Shown here in pieces: positions 1 to 8,243 of a DNA stretch of 64,000 nucleotides (the first letter of the stretch is position 1; the number at the start of each line of letters is the position of its first letter). The position numbers were made by a program, and so were the translations under genes. The notes under the pieces were generated by a model. That model was not told where the DNA came from, did no database searches, and worked only from the letters and a program-made list of their open reading frames with translations. Source of the DNA: an uncultured Cellulomonas sp. Lineage in GTDB: Bacteria; Actinomycetota; Actinomycetes; Actinomycetales; Cellulomonadaceae. The stretch covers positions 157,088 through 221,087 of the forward strand of contig NZ_CANLTL010000007.1 of the NCBI RefSeq assembly GCF_947494015.1, given 5' to 3'.

Positions 1-1247
1 GTCGGCCTCGCTGAGCAGCTGGGTCGGCGTGGTCGACGCCGTCGCGCAGCTGGCCCCCACGGTCGCGGTCACCGGCAGGTCCTGCTCGCCGACGCGGTAC
101 ACCCCGCGCAGGGCGTCGTGCAGGCGCCGGGTCAGGTGGACGAGCTCGGCCGGGTCGGCCAGGTCCTCGCAGACCACCACGAACTCGTCGCCGCCGAGCC
201 GCCCACGGTGTCCGACGGGCGCACCAGGGTGCGCAGCCGCTGCCCGACCTGGATGAGCAGCTCGTCTCCCGCGGGATGGCCGAGCGCATCGTTGACGCTC
301 TTGAAGTAGTCGACGTCGCACAGCACGAGCCCGACGTGGCCTCGGCCGGCGTCGGCGCCGGCCAGGGCCCGCTCCAGCTCGGCGTCGATCAGCCGGCGGT
401 TCGGCAGGCCGGTGAGCGGGTCGTGCAGGGCCTGCACCCGCAGCTGGTCGGACAGCTCGTGGTGCTCGGTGACGTCCCAGAGGTTGACGACGATGCCCCC
501 CACGTCGGGGTCGTCGACGTGGTTGGCGCCGCGCCCGCGGACCCACAGCCACCGGCCGTCGGAGTGCCGCAGCCGGACCTCGAGGTCGACCACGGTGCCC
601 GGCCCACCGGTCGCCAGCTCCCGCTGGGCGCGCTCGACGACGGGGCGGTCGTCGGGGTGCACCCGCGCGAACACGCCGCCCGCTGGTTGGTCGGGACCGA
701 GCACGCGAGCCATCGACGGGCTCTGGTAGAGCCGGGTGCCGCCGTCGACGGAGAAGACGTAGATGACCTCACCCGCGTTCTCGAGCAGCGCGCGCAGCCG
801 CGCCTCCGACCGTTCCGCGACCAGCGCGGCCTCGTGCTCGGCGGTCGCGCTGCGCCAGTTCACCGCGATGTGGCAGCCGGCGCGGCGCACGTCCATCGCC
901 GTCCAGCCGGGCTGCCACTCGGTGCCGCCGCGGACGATGTTGGGGAACACCGAGCGGTGCCGCACACCGGTGGCCAGCACCTCGCGCAGCACCGGGAACA
1001 CGAAGTCACGGGACTCGGGGACCATCTCCAGCATGCCGCGACCGGTGAGCGGACCGAGGCCCACGGACTCGTCGGCGGCGGCGTTGGCGCGCACGTACAG
1101 GAAGTCGACGACGGTGCCGGCGTCGTCGGTGACCGGGCGGTAGATCGCCCATGGCTCGTCGTCGGAGAGCAGAGCGTCCGCGAGCGCGATCCGCGCGTCC
1201 GCGTGCTCCGCCGCCTCGTCCTGCACCACCACGCGCCCCCTCGGCAC
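1..1247 (-). CDS. PAS-PAS-GGDEF diguanylate cyclase, 3' end beyond window, frameshifted in the GGDEF motif
   Basis: Would make cyclic-di-GMP from two GTP. An N-terminal PAS-like region (about residues 15-130) is followed by a clear PAS/PAC domain (about 145-265, ending in the NLWDVTEHHELSDQ linker). The GGDEF domain then starts with HDPLTGLPNR and has the metal-site segment LCDVDYFKSVND. At about 201-207 the frame breaks: the open frame reads VRPSDTVGGSAATSS, while the next frame reads RLGGDEFVVVCEDL and stays open to the window edge with a normal GGDEF C-terminus (TATVGAS, LLSEAD). One missing base at the motif explains this. It is either a real inactivating mutation or a sequence error; the intact sequence on both sides favours a recent event or an error. 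The GTG start at 1247 gives the longest frame and has only a weak RBS. rsgA lies 78 bases upstream on the same strand. Confidence 0.85.
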
Positions 1248-1325
1248 ATCGCGTCACCCGGCCGCAGCAGGCGCCGAGGTCGTGCAGGCACCCTAGGGCG
1301 TGCACGGCGCATCGCGCCCGGAGCG

Positions 1326-2369
1326 TCAGCGCTGGCGCGCCGCCCGGTGGTGCTCGACCGTCCGCTGCTTCCAGCGCGCCCGCTCCAGAGCCGCGAGCCG
1401 GGCGTCGGAGCGGCGGGCGTGCCAGGCGGCCTCGCGGGCGAGCCGCTGCCAGCTCGCGTACCGGCGCTCGGGCAGCTCCCCGGACTCCAGGGCGGCCTGC
1501 ACCGCGCAGCCGGGCTCGGTGCGGTGCGCGCAGTCGGCGAACCGGCACCGGCGGGCGAGGTCGGTCACGTCGGCGAACGTGGCGTCCACGGCGGTGTCGT
1601 CGGCGACCAGGCCGACGGCTCGCAGTCCGGGGGTGTCGATCAGCAGCGCCCCGCCGGGCAGGGCGACGAGCTCGCGGTGGGTCGTGGTGTGCCGGCCGCG
1701 GCCGTCGGCGCGGCGCTCACCGGTCGCCATGACCTCCGTCCCGGCGAGCGCATTGACCAGGGTCGACTTGCCCGCCCCGGAGGGGCCGACCACGACGAGC
1801 GTCGTCCCGGGGGCGAGCAGCGCGCGCACCGGGTCCAGGCCGGTCCCCGCGGTCGCGCTCACCGCGTACACGTCGGCCCCCGGCGCGGCCTGCGCCACCT
1901 CGGCCGCCATGCCGGCCGGGTCCGGCACGACGTCGGCCTTCGTCAGCACGACAACGGGGAGCCCCCCCGACTGCCACGCCAGGGTGAGCAGCCGCTCGAC
2001 GCGGCCGAGGTCCGGGTCGGGGTCGAGGTGCTCGACGACGAGGACCACGTCGACGTTCGCGGCGAGCGGCTGGGCGCGCGACGAGCCGCCGGCGGAGTCC
2101 CGGACGATCGCGGTACGCCGGGGCAGCAGCGCGGTCAGGCGCGGCGGCCGGTCGTCGTCGTGCTCGACGACGACGACGTCCCCGACCGTGGGTGGCAGCC
2201 GGTCGGCCGCAGTCGCGTCACGGCTCACCTCGGGGTCGGCGCCGGTCGCGACGAGGCCGTCGCGGTCCAGTGCGACCCGCAGCGTCGCCGCCGACGACGG
2301 GGCGTCCGCGGGGAGCAGCAGGACGGCGCCGCGGTCGACGCGGGCGACGAGCATGGTGGTGCCGGGCAT
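1326..2369 (-). CDS. rsgA: ribosome small-subunit-dependent GTPase RsgA
   Basis: Circularly permuted GTPase that helps late 30S subunit maturation. The permuted order is visible: G4 TKAD at 143-146, then the P-loop GPSGAGKS at 195-202, then DTPG at 245-248. The C-terminal zinc knuckle has Cys275, Cys280, His282 and Cys288. The length of 347 residues is normal for the family, and an N-terminal OB-fold-like region (about 1-95) precedes the GTPase. The ATG start at 2369 is the only sensible one. It reads in the same direction as purL and the GGDEF gene, with 120 bases separating it from purL. Confidence 0.95.
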   Translation of the reverse strand: MPGTTMLVARVDRGAVLLLPADAPSSAATLRVALDRDGLVATGADPEVSRDATAADRLPPTVGDVVVVEHDDDRPPRLTALLPRRTAIVRDSAGGSSRAQPLAANVDVVLVVEHLDPDPDLGRVERLLTLAWQSGGLPVVVLTKADVVPDPAGMAAEVAQAAPGADVYAVSATAGTGLDPVRALLAPGTTLVVVGPSGAGKSTLVNALAGTEVMATGERRADGRGRHTTTHRELVALPGGALLIDTPGLRAVGLVADDTAVDATFADVTDLARRCRFADCAHRTEPGCAVQAALESGELPERRYASWQRLAREAAWHARRSDARLAALERARWKQRTVEHHRAARQR

Positions 2370-2489
2370 GCCGGGACGCTAGGCCGGTGGGCTCGGCGGG
2401 GGCCACCGAAATTTGCGTCCGGCCGCGGGGCGGCCCGGCGGACATGATCGGCGGAGCTGACCCGGCCGAGGCGACCCGGCCGGGCCGGC

Positions 2490-4847
2490 TCAGGCGAAGT
2501 AGCGGGGCAGGGTCCCGGTGTGCGCGGCCCGGGCCTCGTCCAGCGGCAGGGTGAACAGACCGTCGACGGTCACGGCCGCTCCCCCGGCGCCGCCCTCGTC
2601 GGCGTCCGTGGTGACGCCGATCCGCAGCACGGGCACGCCCCGGGCGCCGCACGCGTCGACGAACCGGACCTCCTCCGAGCGCGGCACCGCGACGATCGCC
2701 CGGGCGGTCGACTCGGAGAACAGCGCCTCGAACGGTGTGACGTCGTCCCGCTCGCAGACCCCGTCGAGCGAGACCCGCACGCCGGTGCCGTACCGCAGCG
2801 ACGACTCGACGAGCGCCTGCGCGAGGCCGCCCTCGGACAGGTCGTGCGCGGCGTCGACCAGCGCGTCCCGCGCGGCGAGGGCGAGCACCTCGGCCAGCGC
2901 CCGCTCGGCGTCGAGGTCGACGGCCGGCGGCAGCCCGCCGAGCTGACCGTGCACGACGTCCGCCCACGCGGAGCCGTCCAGCTCGGCGCGCGTGGTGCCG
3001 AGCAGCAGCACGGACTGGCCGGGCGTCGTCCAGCCCGAGCCGACGGCGCGGGCGACGTCGTCGAGCACGCCGAGGACGCCGACCACCGGGGTGGGGTGGA
3101 TGGAGGAGTCGATCTGGCCGGGCTCGCCGGTGCCGTTGTAGAGGGACACGTTGCCGCCGGTGACCGGGACGCCGAGGGTCTGGCAGGCGTCGGCGAGGCC
3201 GCGGATCGCCTCGACGAGCTGCCACATCGAGTCCGGGTCCTCCGGCGAGCCGAAGTTGAGGCAGTCGGTGACGGCCAGCGGGCGCGCCCCCGTGACGGCG
3301 ACGTTGCGGTACGCCTCGGCGAGCGCGAGCTGGGCGCCGGTGTACGGGTCGAGCTTGGTGTAGCGGCCGTTCGCGTCCGTCGCGAGGACGACGCCGAGGC
3401 CGGTCCCCTCGTCGACCCGGATGACGCCGCCGTCGTCGGGCATGGCCATCTTGGTGTTGCCCTGCACGAATCGGTCGTACTGGTCGGTGACCCAGGCCTT
3501 GGAGGCGAGGTTGGGGGAGGCGAGCAGGCGCAGCAGCGTCGCGCGGACCTCCTCGACGGTGCCCGGACGGGGGTAGGCGCGGGCGCCCGCCTCCGTGCTG
3601 ACCGAGTCCGCCTGCAGCCCGTCCTGCCAGGCCGGGCGGGCGTAGGGACGGTCGTAGACGGGACCCTCGTGCGCGACGGTGCGCGGGTCGACGTCGACGA
3701 TGCGCTGGCCGTGGTGGTCGATGACGAGGCGGCCGGTCCCGGTGACCTCGCCGATCACGGCGGTCTCGACGTCCCAGCGCGAGGTGATCGCGAGGAACTC
3801 CTCGAGCTTGTCGGGGCGGACCACGGCCATCATCCGCTCCTGCGACTCCGACATGAGGATCTCGCCGGGGGTCAGGCTCGGGTCGCGCAGCAGGACCTTC
3901 TCGAGCTGGACGTACATGCCGCCGTCGCCGTTGCTCGCCAGCTCGGAGGTCGCGCACGAGATGCCGGCCGCACCCAGGTCCTGGATGCCCTCGACGACCT
4001 GGGCGGAGTACAGCTCCAGGCAGCACTCGATGAGCACCTTCTCCATGAAGGGGTCGCCGACCTGGACGCTGGGGCGCTTGCTGGGCTTGGTCTCGTCGAA
4101 GGTCTCCGAGGCGAGGATGGACGCCCCGCCGATGCCGTCGCCGCCGGTGCGCGCACCGAACAGCACGACCTGGTTGCCGACGCCGGACGCGTTGGCCAGG
4201 TGGATGTCCTCGTGCCGCAGCACGCCCAGGCACAGCGCGTTGACCAGCGGGTTGCCCTGGTAGGACGGGTCGAACACGACCTCGCCGCCGATGTTCGGCA
4301 GGCCGAGGGAGTTGCCGTACCCGCCGACGCCGGCGACGACGCCGTGCACCACGCGGGCGGTGTCGGGGTGGTCGATCGCGCCGAACCGGAGCTGGTCCAT
4401 GACGGCGACCGGGCGTGCCCCCATCGAGATGATGTCGCGGACGATGCCGCCGACGCCGGTCGCGGCGCCCTGGTACGGCTCGACGAAGCTCGGGTGGTTG
4501 TGGGACTCGACCTTGAACGTGACCGCCCAGCCGTCGCCGATGTCGACCACGCCGGCGTTCTCGCCGATGCCGACCAGCAGGTGCTGCCTCATGGCGTCGG
4601 TGGTCTTCTCGCCGAACTGCCGCAGGTGGTTCTTGGACGACTTGTACGAGCAGTGCTCGGACCACATGACCGAGTACATGGCGAGCTCGCTGGCCGTGGG
4701 GCGCCGGCCGAGGATGTCGACGATGCGCCGGTACTCGTCCGGCTTGAGCCCGAGCTCGGCGTACGGCAGCGCGAGGTCCGGCGTGGCCGACGCCCGGTCA
4801 ACGGTGTCGACGGTGTCGAGGGGGGCGAGGTCAGGCGCGGAGGTCAT
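2490..4847 (-). CDS. purL: phosphoribosylformylglycinamidine synthase subunit PurL
   Basis: Converts FGAR to FGAM in de novo purine synthesis, using ATP and ammonia supplied by PurQ, with PurS as structural partner. At 785 residues it is the small PurL type. It shows the conserved [18 protein letters not shown] segment near residue 65, the duplicated AIRS-like domains (two glycine-rich GGIVRDI and MAMPDDGG regions), and a normal C-terminus. Notably, purQ and purS are not adjacent but lie at 57.2-58.1 kb on the same strand. The ATG at 4847 follows a short leader containing a GGGAA-type RBS. Confidence 0.97.
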   Translation of the reverse strand: MTSAPDLAPLDTVDTVDRASATPDLALPYAELGLKPDEYRRIVDILGRRPTASELAMYSVMWSEHCSYKSSKNHLRQFGEKTTDAMRQHLLVGIGENAGVVDIGDGWAVTFKVESHNHPSFVEPYQGAATGVGGIVRDIISMGARPVAVMDQLRFGAIDHPDTARVVHGVVAGVGGYGNSLGLPNIGGEVVFDPSYQGNPLVNALCLGVLRHEDIHLANASGVGNQVVLFGARTGGDGIGGASILASETFDETKPSKRPSVQVGDPFMEKVLIECCLELYSAQVVEGIQDLGAAGISCATSELASNGDGGMYVQLEKVLLRDPSLTPGEILMSESQERMMAVVRPDKLEEFLAITSRWDVETAVIGEVTGTGRLVIDHHGQRIVDVDPRTVAHEGPVYDRPYARPAWQDGLQADSVSTEAGARAYPRPGTVEEVRATLLRLLASPNLASKAWVTDQYDRFVQGNTKMAMPDDGGVIRVDEGTGLGVVLATDANGRYTKLDPYTGAQLALAEAYRNVAVTGARPLAVTDCLNFGSPEDPDSMWQLVEAIRGLADACQTLGVPVTGGNVSLYNGTGEPGQIDSSIHPTPVVGVLGVLDDVARAVGSGWTTPGQSVLLLGTTRAELDGSAWADVVHGQLGGLPPAVDLDAERALAEVLALAARDALVDAAHDLSEGGLAQALVESSLRYGTGVRVSLDGVCERDDVTPFEALFSESTARAIVAVPRSEEVRFVDACGARGVPVLRIGVTTDADEGGAGGAAVTVDGLFTLPLDEARAAHTGTLPRYFA

Positions 4848-4883
4848 AGGTTCCCTACCGGAAGGTCCACGTGGGCAGGGACG

Positions 4884-4889
4884 AGTTTA
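4884..4889 (-). promoter_or_regulatory. candidate -10 element for purL
   Basis: Read on the minus strand this is TAAACT, one of the few AT-rich hexamers in the region, about 37 bases before the purL start. No good -35 is visible, so it is tentative. Confidence 0.3.
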
Positions 4890-5120
4890 CGGTCGCGCGC
4901 CCACACGGCGGCCGGGCCGTCCGGTCCGTGAGGCGACCCGCGCCGACAGCCTCAGCGCCGCGCCGGCTGTCGGCAGCCGCCGTCCCCGGCCCGCCGGTGC
5001 GCCGACCGGCCCTCCGTGAAATCGACGGGAAAGCGTGCCCGCTGTCGTCACCCGGTGGGCCTAATCGCAGGCGATGCTGCTCCGATCGGGGAGCGACGCG
5101 GCCGCCGGGCGGCATTCGCG

Positions 5121-5126
5121 TAGCAT
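5121..5126 (+). promoter_or_regulatory. candidate -10 element giving a leaderless transcript
   Basis: TAGCAT ends 6 bases before the GTG start of the acyltransferase at 5133. A start of transcription 6-8 bases downstream would fall on the GTG, so a leaderless mRNA is likely, as is common in actinomycetes. No RBS is visible before the GTG. Confidence 0.4.
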
Positions 5127-5132
5127 CACCGC

Positions 5133-5687
5133 GTGGCCTGGCCGAAACACGTCTCCGCGCTCGCCGCACTGCGCGCCCAGCGGATCCTGCGATCCGCGGG
5201 GGCGGATTTCCGTGGGCTTCCCAGGTTTCGCGGGCAGGTCGCCGTGGCGAACCAGGGACGGCTCGTCGCCGGCGCGGGCCTTCTCGTCGACAGCCGCCGC
5301 TACCCGACCCAGATCGCGGTCGGTCCCGATGGCGAGCTCGTGCTCGGTGACGACGTCTTCATCAACCAGGGCGCCGACATCTGGGCCGCGCACCGCGTGG
5401 TCATCGGCGACCGGGTCATGCTCGGCCCGCACGTCACCGTGGCCGACGACGGCGCCCACGACGTCGCGCCCGGGATCCCCCGGCGGGTGGAACCCGTGGT
5501 CATCGAGAGCGACGCCTGGCTCGGTCGGCGCTCGATCGTGATGCCAGGGGTGACGGTCGGGCGGTGGGCCGTCGTCGGCGCCGGCTCGGTCGTGACGGCC
5601 GACGTGGCCCCCTGCACCGTCGTCGCAGGAGTGCCGGCTCGCGTCGTGCGGACCTTCCCGCAGCCCCCCGACTCGTTCAGGCGCTGA
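5133..5687 (+). CDS. hexapeptide-repeat (left-handed beta-helix) O-acyltransferase
   Basis: Probably transfers an acetyl or other acyl group to a sugar of the nearby polysaccharide. Hexapeptide-type turns run from about residue 65 to 175 (LVLGDDVFINQGADI, VVIGDRVMLGPHVTV, DAWLGRRSIVMPGVTVG, AVVGAGSVVTADV), ending in the family's typical VVAGVPARVVR. His109 in DDGAHD is the likely catalytic base by analogy with CatB/NodL-type enzymes. The length of 184 residues is normal. It is the first gene of the left EPS block, 337 bases before the WecG gene. The substrate is unknown. Confidence 0.85.
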   Translation: MAWPKHVSALAALRAQRILRSAGADFRGLPRFRGQVAVANQGRLVAGAGLLVDSRRYPTQIAVGPDGELVLGDDVFINQGADIWAAHRVVIGDRVMLGPHVTVADDGAHDVAPGIPRRVEPVVIESDAWLGRRSIVMPGVTVGRWAVVGAGSVVTADVAPCTVVAGVPARVVRTFPQPPDSFRR

Positions 5688-6024
5688 CGGACCTGGCGGC
5701 GCGCCACCTCCGGGACCGTCGACTCCGCAATGTCATCAATGACGTCGACGAATGTGACAAATTTCCGTGACAGGTGGCGCGCAGAATGAGCTGCTCCGTC
5801 GCAGCCAACACCTGCAGCCGCCGGGCGGGTGAATTCCTCCCGGTGGCGAACACGCACTGCTGCTCCATTGGCCTGAGCGAGCGTGATCGTCGTCTCACTT
5901 CGCACCGGGACGGGACTTTCTCGCCCTACGATCAGCGCGGTCGAGGCCCGACGCGGGCCGAGGTCTCGGGTGGGCGCCCCGCCCCCACCGACGACCCGTA
6001 TCTCTGCGAGAAAGCAGTGTCAGC
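5688..6024. promoter_or_regulatory. upstream region of the left EPS operon with palindromes and a candidate -10
   Basis: This gene-free stretch is AT-richer than its surroundings at 5725-5775. It holds the perfect inverted repeat GTCATcaATGAC (5732-5743), two GTCGAC sites (5718, 5744), two GTGACA direct repeats 13 bases apart (5754, 5767), and CGGGTGAA (5826-5833), the reverse complement of the TTCACCCG motif seen before other EPS genes. CCCTACGAT near 5924-5932 matches the CCTACGNT -10-like box of other EPS genes here. No coding sequence is convincing. Confidence 0.4.
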
Positions 6025-6873
6025 ATGCTCAACGAAGGCGTCACAGGGGACTGGGCCGGCTCTGCCGCGCTCCTCAGCACGACCCGCCGCACGGCCGGCC
6101 CGTCGCGTCACCGCGTCCTGGACGGGTACGTGGACGCCTTCGAGGTCGACCAGTTCATCGACATGCTCAGCGGTGCCGCACGTCGTGGTGAACGCGCGCT
6201 CGTCGGCAACCACAACATGCACAGCCTCGCCCTGCAGCGCAGCGACGCCCGCTTCGCGATGCTGTACGAGCAGCTCGACTACATCTTCATCGACGGCACG
6301 CCGGTCGTCTGGCTGTCCCGACTTCGTGGCCCCGGGGTCCGTCTCGAGCACCGGCTGGCCGTCCTCGACTGGATCTGGCCGCTGTTCGCGTACGCCGAGG
6401 CCCACGGCCTGTCGATCGTCCACGTGGGTGGTGCCGAGCCCATGCTGGGGCGCGTGCGCGACGCCGCCCTCAGCCGTCACCCCGGTTTGCGTCTGACGCT
6501 GGTGGACGGGTTCTTCGACACCGAGGACCCGGTCCAGAACCAGGCGGTGGTCGACGCCATCTCCGCAGCGAAGCCGGACGTCCTGCTGGTGGGGATGGGC
6601 ATGCCGCGCCAGGAGCGGTGGCTCCTCGCCAATGTGGAGTCCATGCCGCGGTGCCCGATCGTCACCGTGGGGGGCGTCCTGTCCTTCATCGGCGACGACC
6701 GGCCGACGCCGCCGCGCTGGCTCGGTCCGCTCGGCGTCGAGTGGATCTACCGCCTCGTGACCGAGCCGACCCGGTTGTGGCGTCGGTACCTGGTCGAGCC
6801 GCTGCCGCTCGTGCCCGTGGTGGCGCTCGAGGTGCTCGGCGCGGTCAGACGGTCGCGACGACGGGCCACGTGA
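6025..6873 (+). CDS. WecG/TagA/CpsF-family glycosyltransferase
   Basis: Family members (GT26) add the second sugar, often a ManNAc-type residue, to an undecaprenyl-linked sugar at the membrane. The conserved NHNMHSLAL near residue 63 and the hallmark KPDVLLVGMGMPRQERWL near 178-195 are present, and the length of 282 residues is slightly above average because of an N-terminal extension. It is the first gene of a tightly packed run: its TGA overlaps the GTG of the flippase gene (GTGA), and the flippase overlaps the next glycosyltransferase in the same way. No priming phosphoglycosyltransferase is found anywhere in the window, so the lipid-linked acceptor must be made elsewhere. Confidence 0.9.
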   Translation: MLNEGVTGDWAGSAALLSTTRRTAGPSRHRVLDGYVDAFEVDQFIDMLSGAARRGERALVGNHNMHSLALQRSDARFAMLYEQLDYIFIDGTPVVWLSRLRGPGVRLEHRLAVLDWIWPLFAYAEAHGLSIVHVGGAEPMLGRVRDAALSRHPGLRLTLVDGFFDTEDPVQNQAVVDAISAAKPDVLLVGMGMPRQERWLLANVESMPRCPIVTVGGVLSFIGDDRPTPPRWLGPLGVEWIYRLVTEPTRLWRRYLVEPLPLVPVVALEVLGAVRRSRRRAT

Positions 6874-8243
6874 GATCGGTGCGGGGCCGATCCCCGGCCG
6901 CCCGACGAGGCGACCGGAACGGCGGTGGACCCGACCAGCCGTCCGTCGGCGCGGGCTCGCGCCGACGACGACGTGCGCCGCTGTCGGCGCGCAGCAGCCG
7001 GCTGGCCAGAGACAGCGTCTGGTCGTTCGCGAGCGAGGGGTTCCAGCTCGTCGCGACGCTGGCGGTCTTCTACCTGCTGACCACGCACCTGGGACCCGCG
7101 CAGTACGGGTACTTCTCCGGCTCCCAGGCGCTGGTGGCGATCCTCGCGACGCTGTCGCACTCGTGGATCGCTCTGCTCCTGCTGCAGGAGATCGTGCGCG
7201 AAGGTCGCCCGGAGCCCCACGTGTTCGGGATGGGACTGGGCCTGCTGGGCGTGACCGGTGTCCTCGCCGTCGGGGCTGCCGCCGCGCTGAGCCCGCTCCT
7301 GCTGCCCGGGATCGGGGTGCTGGTGGTGGTGCTGTTCGCCGTCGCCGAGCTGTTCGGGCTCGGCGTCGTCTTCGTCTCGGCCGCACTGCTCCAGGCCACG
7401 GTCTCCTACGCCGAGTCGGCCCGGGTGCGGATCGCCTTCCTCGCCGTGCGCCTGTCCGCCGTGGTCGGGCTCGCGGTGACCGACCGGCTCTCGCTGCTCA
7501 GCGTCGCGGTCGCCTACTGCGCGGTCAGCGTGACGTGCGGGCTCGGTTCGCTCGCCTACGTCAGCGCGCGCCGGGGCTTCGTGCCGCGACCCCGGCGACC
7601 TGACGCCTCGGAGCTGCGCAGCGGCCTCGGGTACGCCGGGACGCTGGCGTCCTTCGCCCTGCAGGAGGACTCCGACAAGATCCTCCTGGTGCGCCTCGCC
7701 GACCCGGTGACGGCCGGGCTCTACGCCGCTGCCTACCGCGGCGTGCAGATCGCCGTGGTACCCATCCGGGCGATCCTCGCCTCGTCGCACAGCCGCTTCC
7801 TCGAGCACGACCCCCGCGCGCGCGGTCAGCACCTGCGCCGCTCCCTGCGGTTCACCGGCCTGGCCACCGCCTACGCCGTGGTCGCGGTCGGCGTGCTGGT
7901 GGTCGGCGCCCCGCTGATCCCGCTCGTCCTCGGCGACGCCTACCGGCAGACCGCCGCGATGCTGCCGTGGCTGGCCGGCCTGGTCCTGCTGCGCGCGCTC
8001 AGCCTCTTCGGGTTCAACGGCCTCATGGGCCTGCGCCGGAACGGCGCACGGCTGGGCATCATCGTCTGCAGCGCGCTGGCGGCCGTGGTCGGGGGCGTCG
8101 TCCTCATCACCGGGTACTCGTGGCGCGGGGCGGTCCTGGCGACCGTCGTCGCCGAGCTCGTGTTCATCGGTCTGACCTGGCTCGCACTCGTCCGGTACCA
8201 GCGGGTGCACGACCGCACCGTCCCAGAAGGAGCACCGGCATGA
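6870..8243 (+). CDS. Wzx-type polysaccharide flippase (MATE/MOP superfamily)
   Basis: Would move lipid-linked repeat units across the membrane. About 12-14 hydrophobic segments are visible after a basic N-terminus, beginning with DSVWSFASEGFQLVATLA, typical of polysaccharide biosynthesis membrane proteins. The GTG at 6870 overlaps the TGA of the preceding gene by 4 bases, supporting this start and translational coupling; it gives 457 residues. The stop overlaps the ATG of the next gene (ATGA). A second, different flippase is encoded at 20356. Confidence 0.85.
   Translation: MRSVRGRSPAARRGDRNGGGPDQPSVGAGSRRRRRAPLSARSSRLARDSVWSFASEGFQLVATLAVFYLLTTHLGPAQYGYFSGSQALVAILATLSHSWIALLLLQEIVREGRPEPHVFGMGLGLLGVTGVLAVGAAAALSPLLLPGIGVLVVVLFAVAELFGLGVVFVSAALLQATVSYAESARVRIAFLAVRLSAVVGLAVTDRLSLLSVAVAYCAVSVTCGLGSLAYVSARRGFVPRPRRPDASELRSGLGYAGTLASFALQEDSDKILLVRLADPVTAGLYAAAYRGVQIAVVPIRAILASSHSRFLEHDPRARGQHLRRSLRFTGLATAYAVVAVGVLVVGAPLIPLVLGDAYRQTAAMLPWLAGLVLLRALSLFGFNGLMGLRRNGARLGIIVCSALAAVVGGVVLITGYSWRGAVLATVVAELVFIGLTWLALVRYQRVHDRTVPEGAPA

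Noticed and set aside
276..2447. 723-codon open frame on the plus strand
   Set aside because: Shadow of the GGDEF gene and rsgA on the other strand; its product is low-complexity Arg/Gly/Ala with no family features. Very high GC produces such frames throughout.
4848..5132. tRNA or attachment site at the border of the purL-purQ insertion
   Set aside because: I found no tRNA-like cloverleaf, integrase or repeat shared with the other border near 57 kb.
5732..5743. Inverted repeat GTCATcaATGAC as an insertion-sequence end
   Set aside because: No transposase gene, second end or target duplication is present; kept only as a possible regulatory site.
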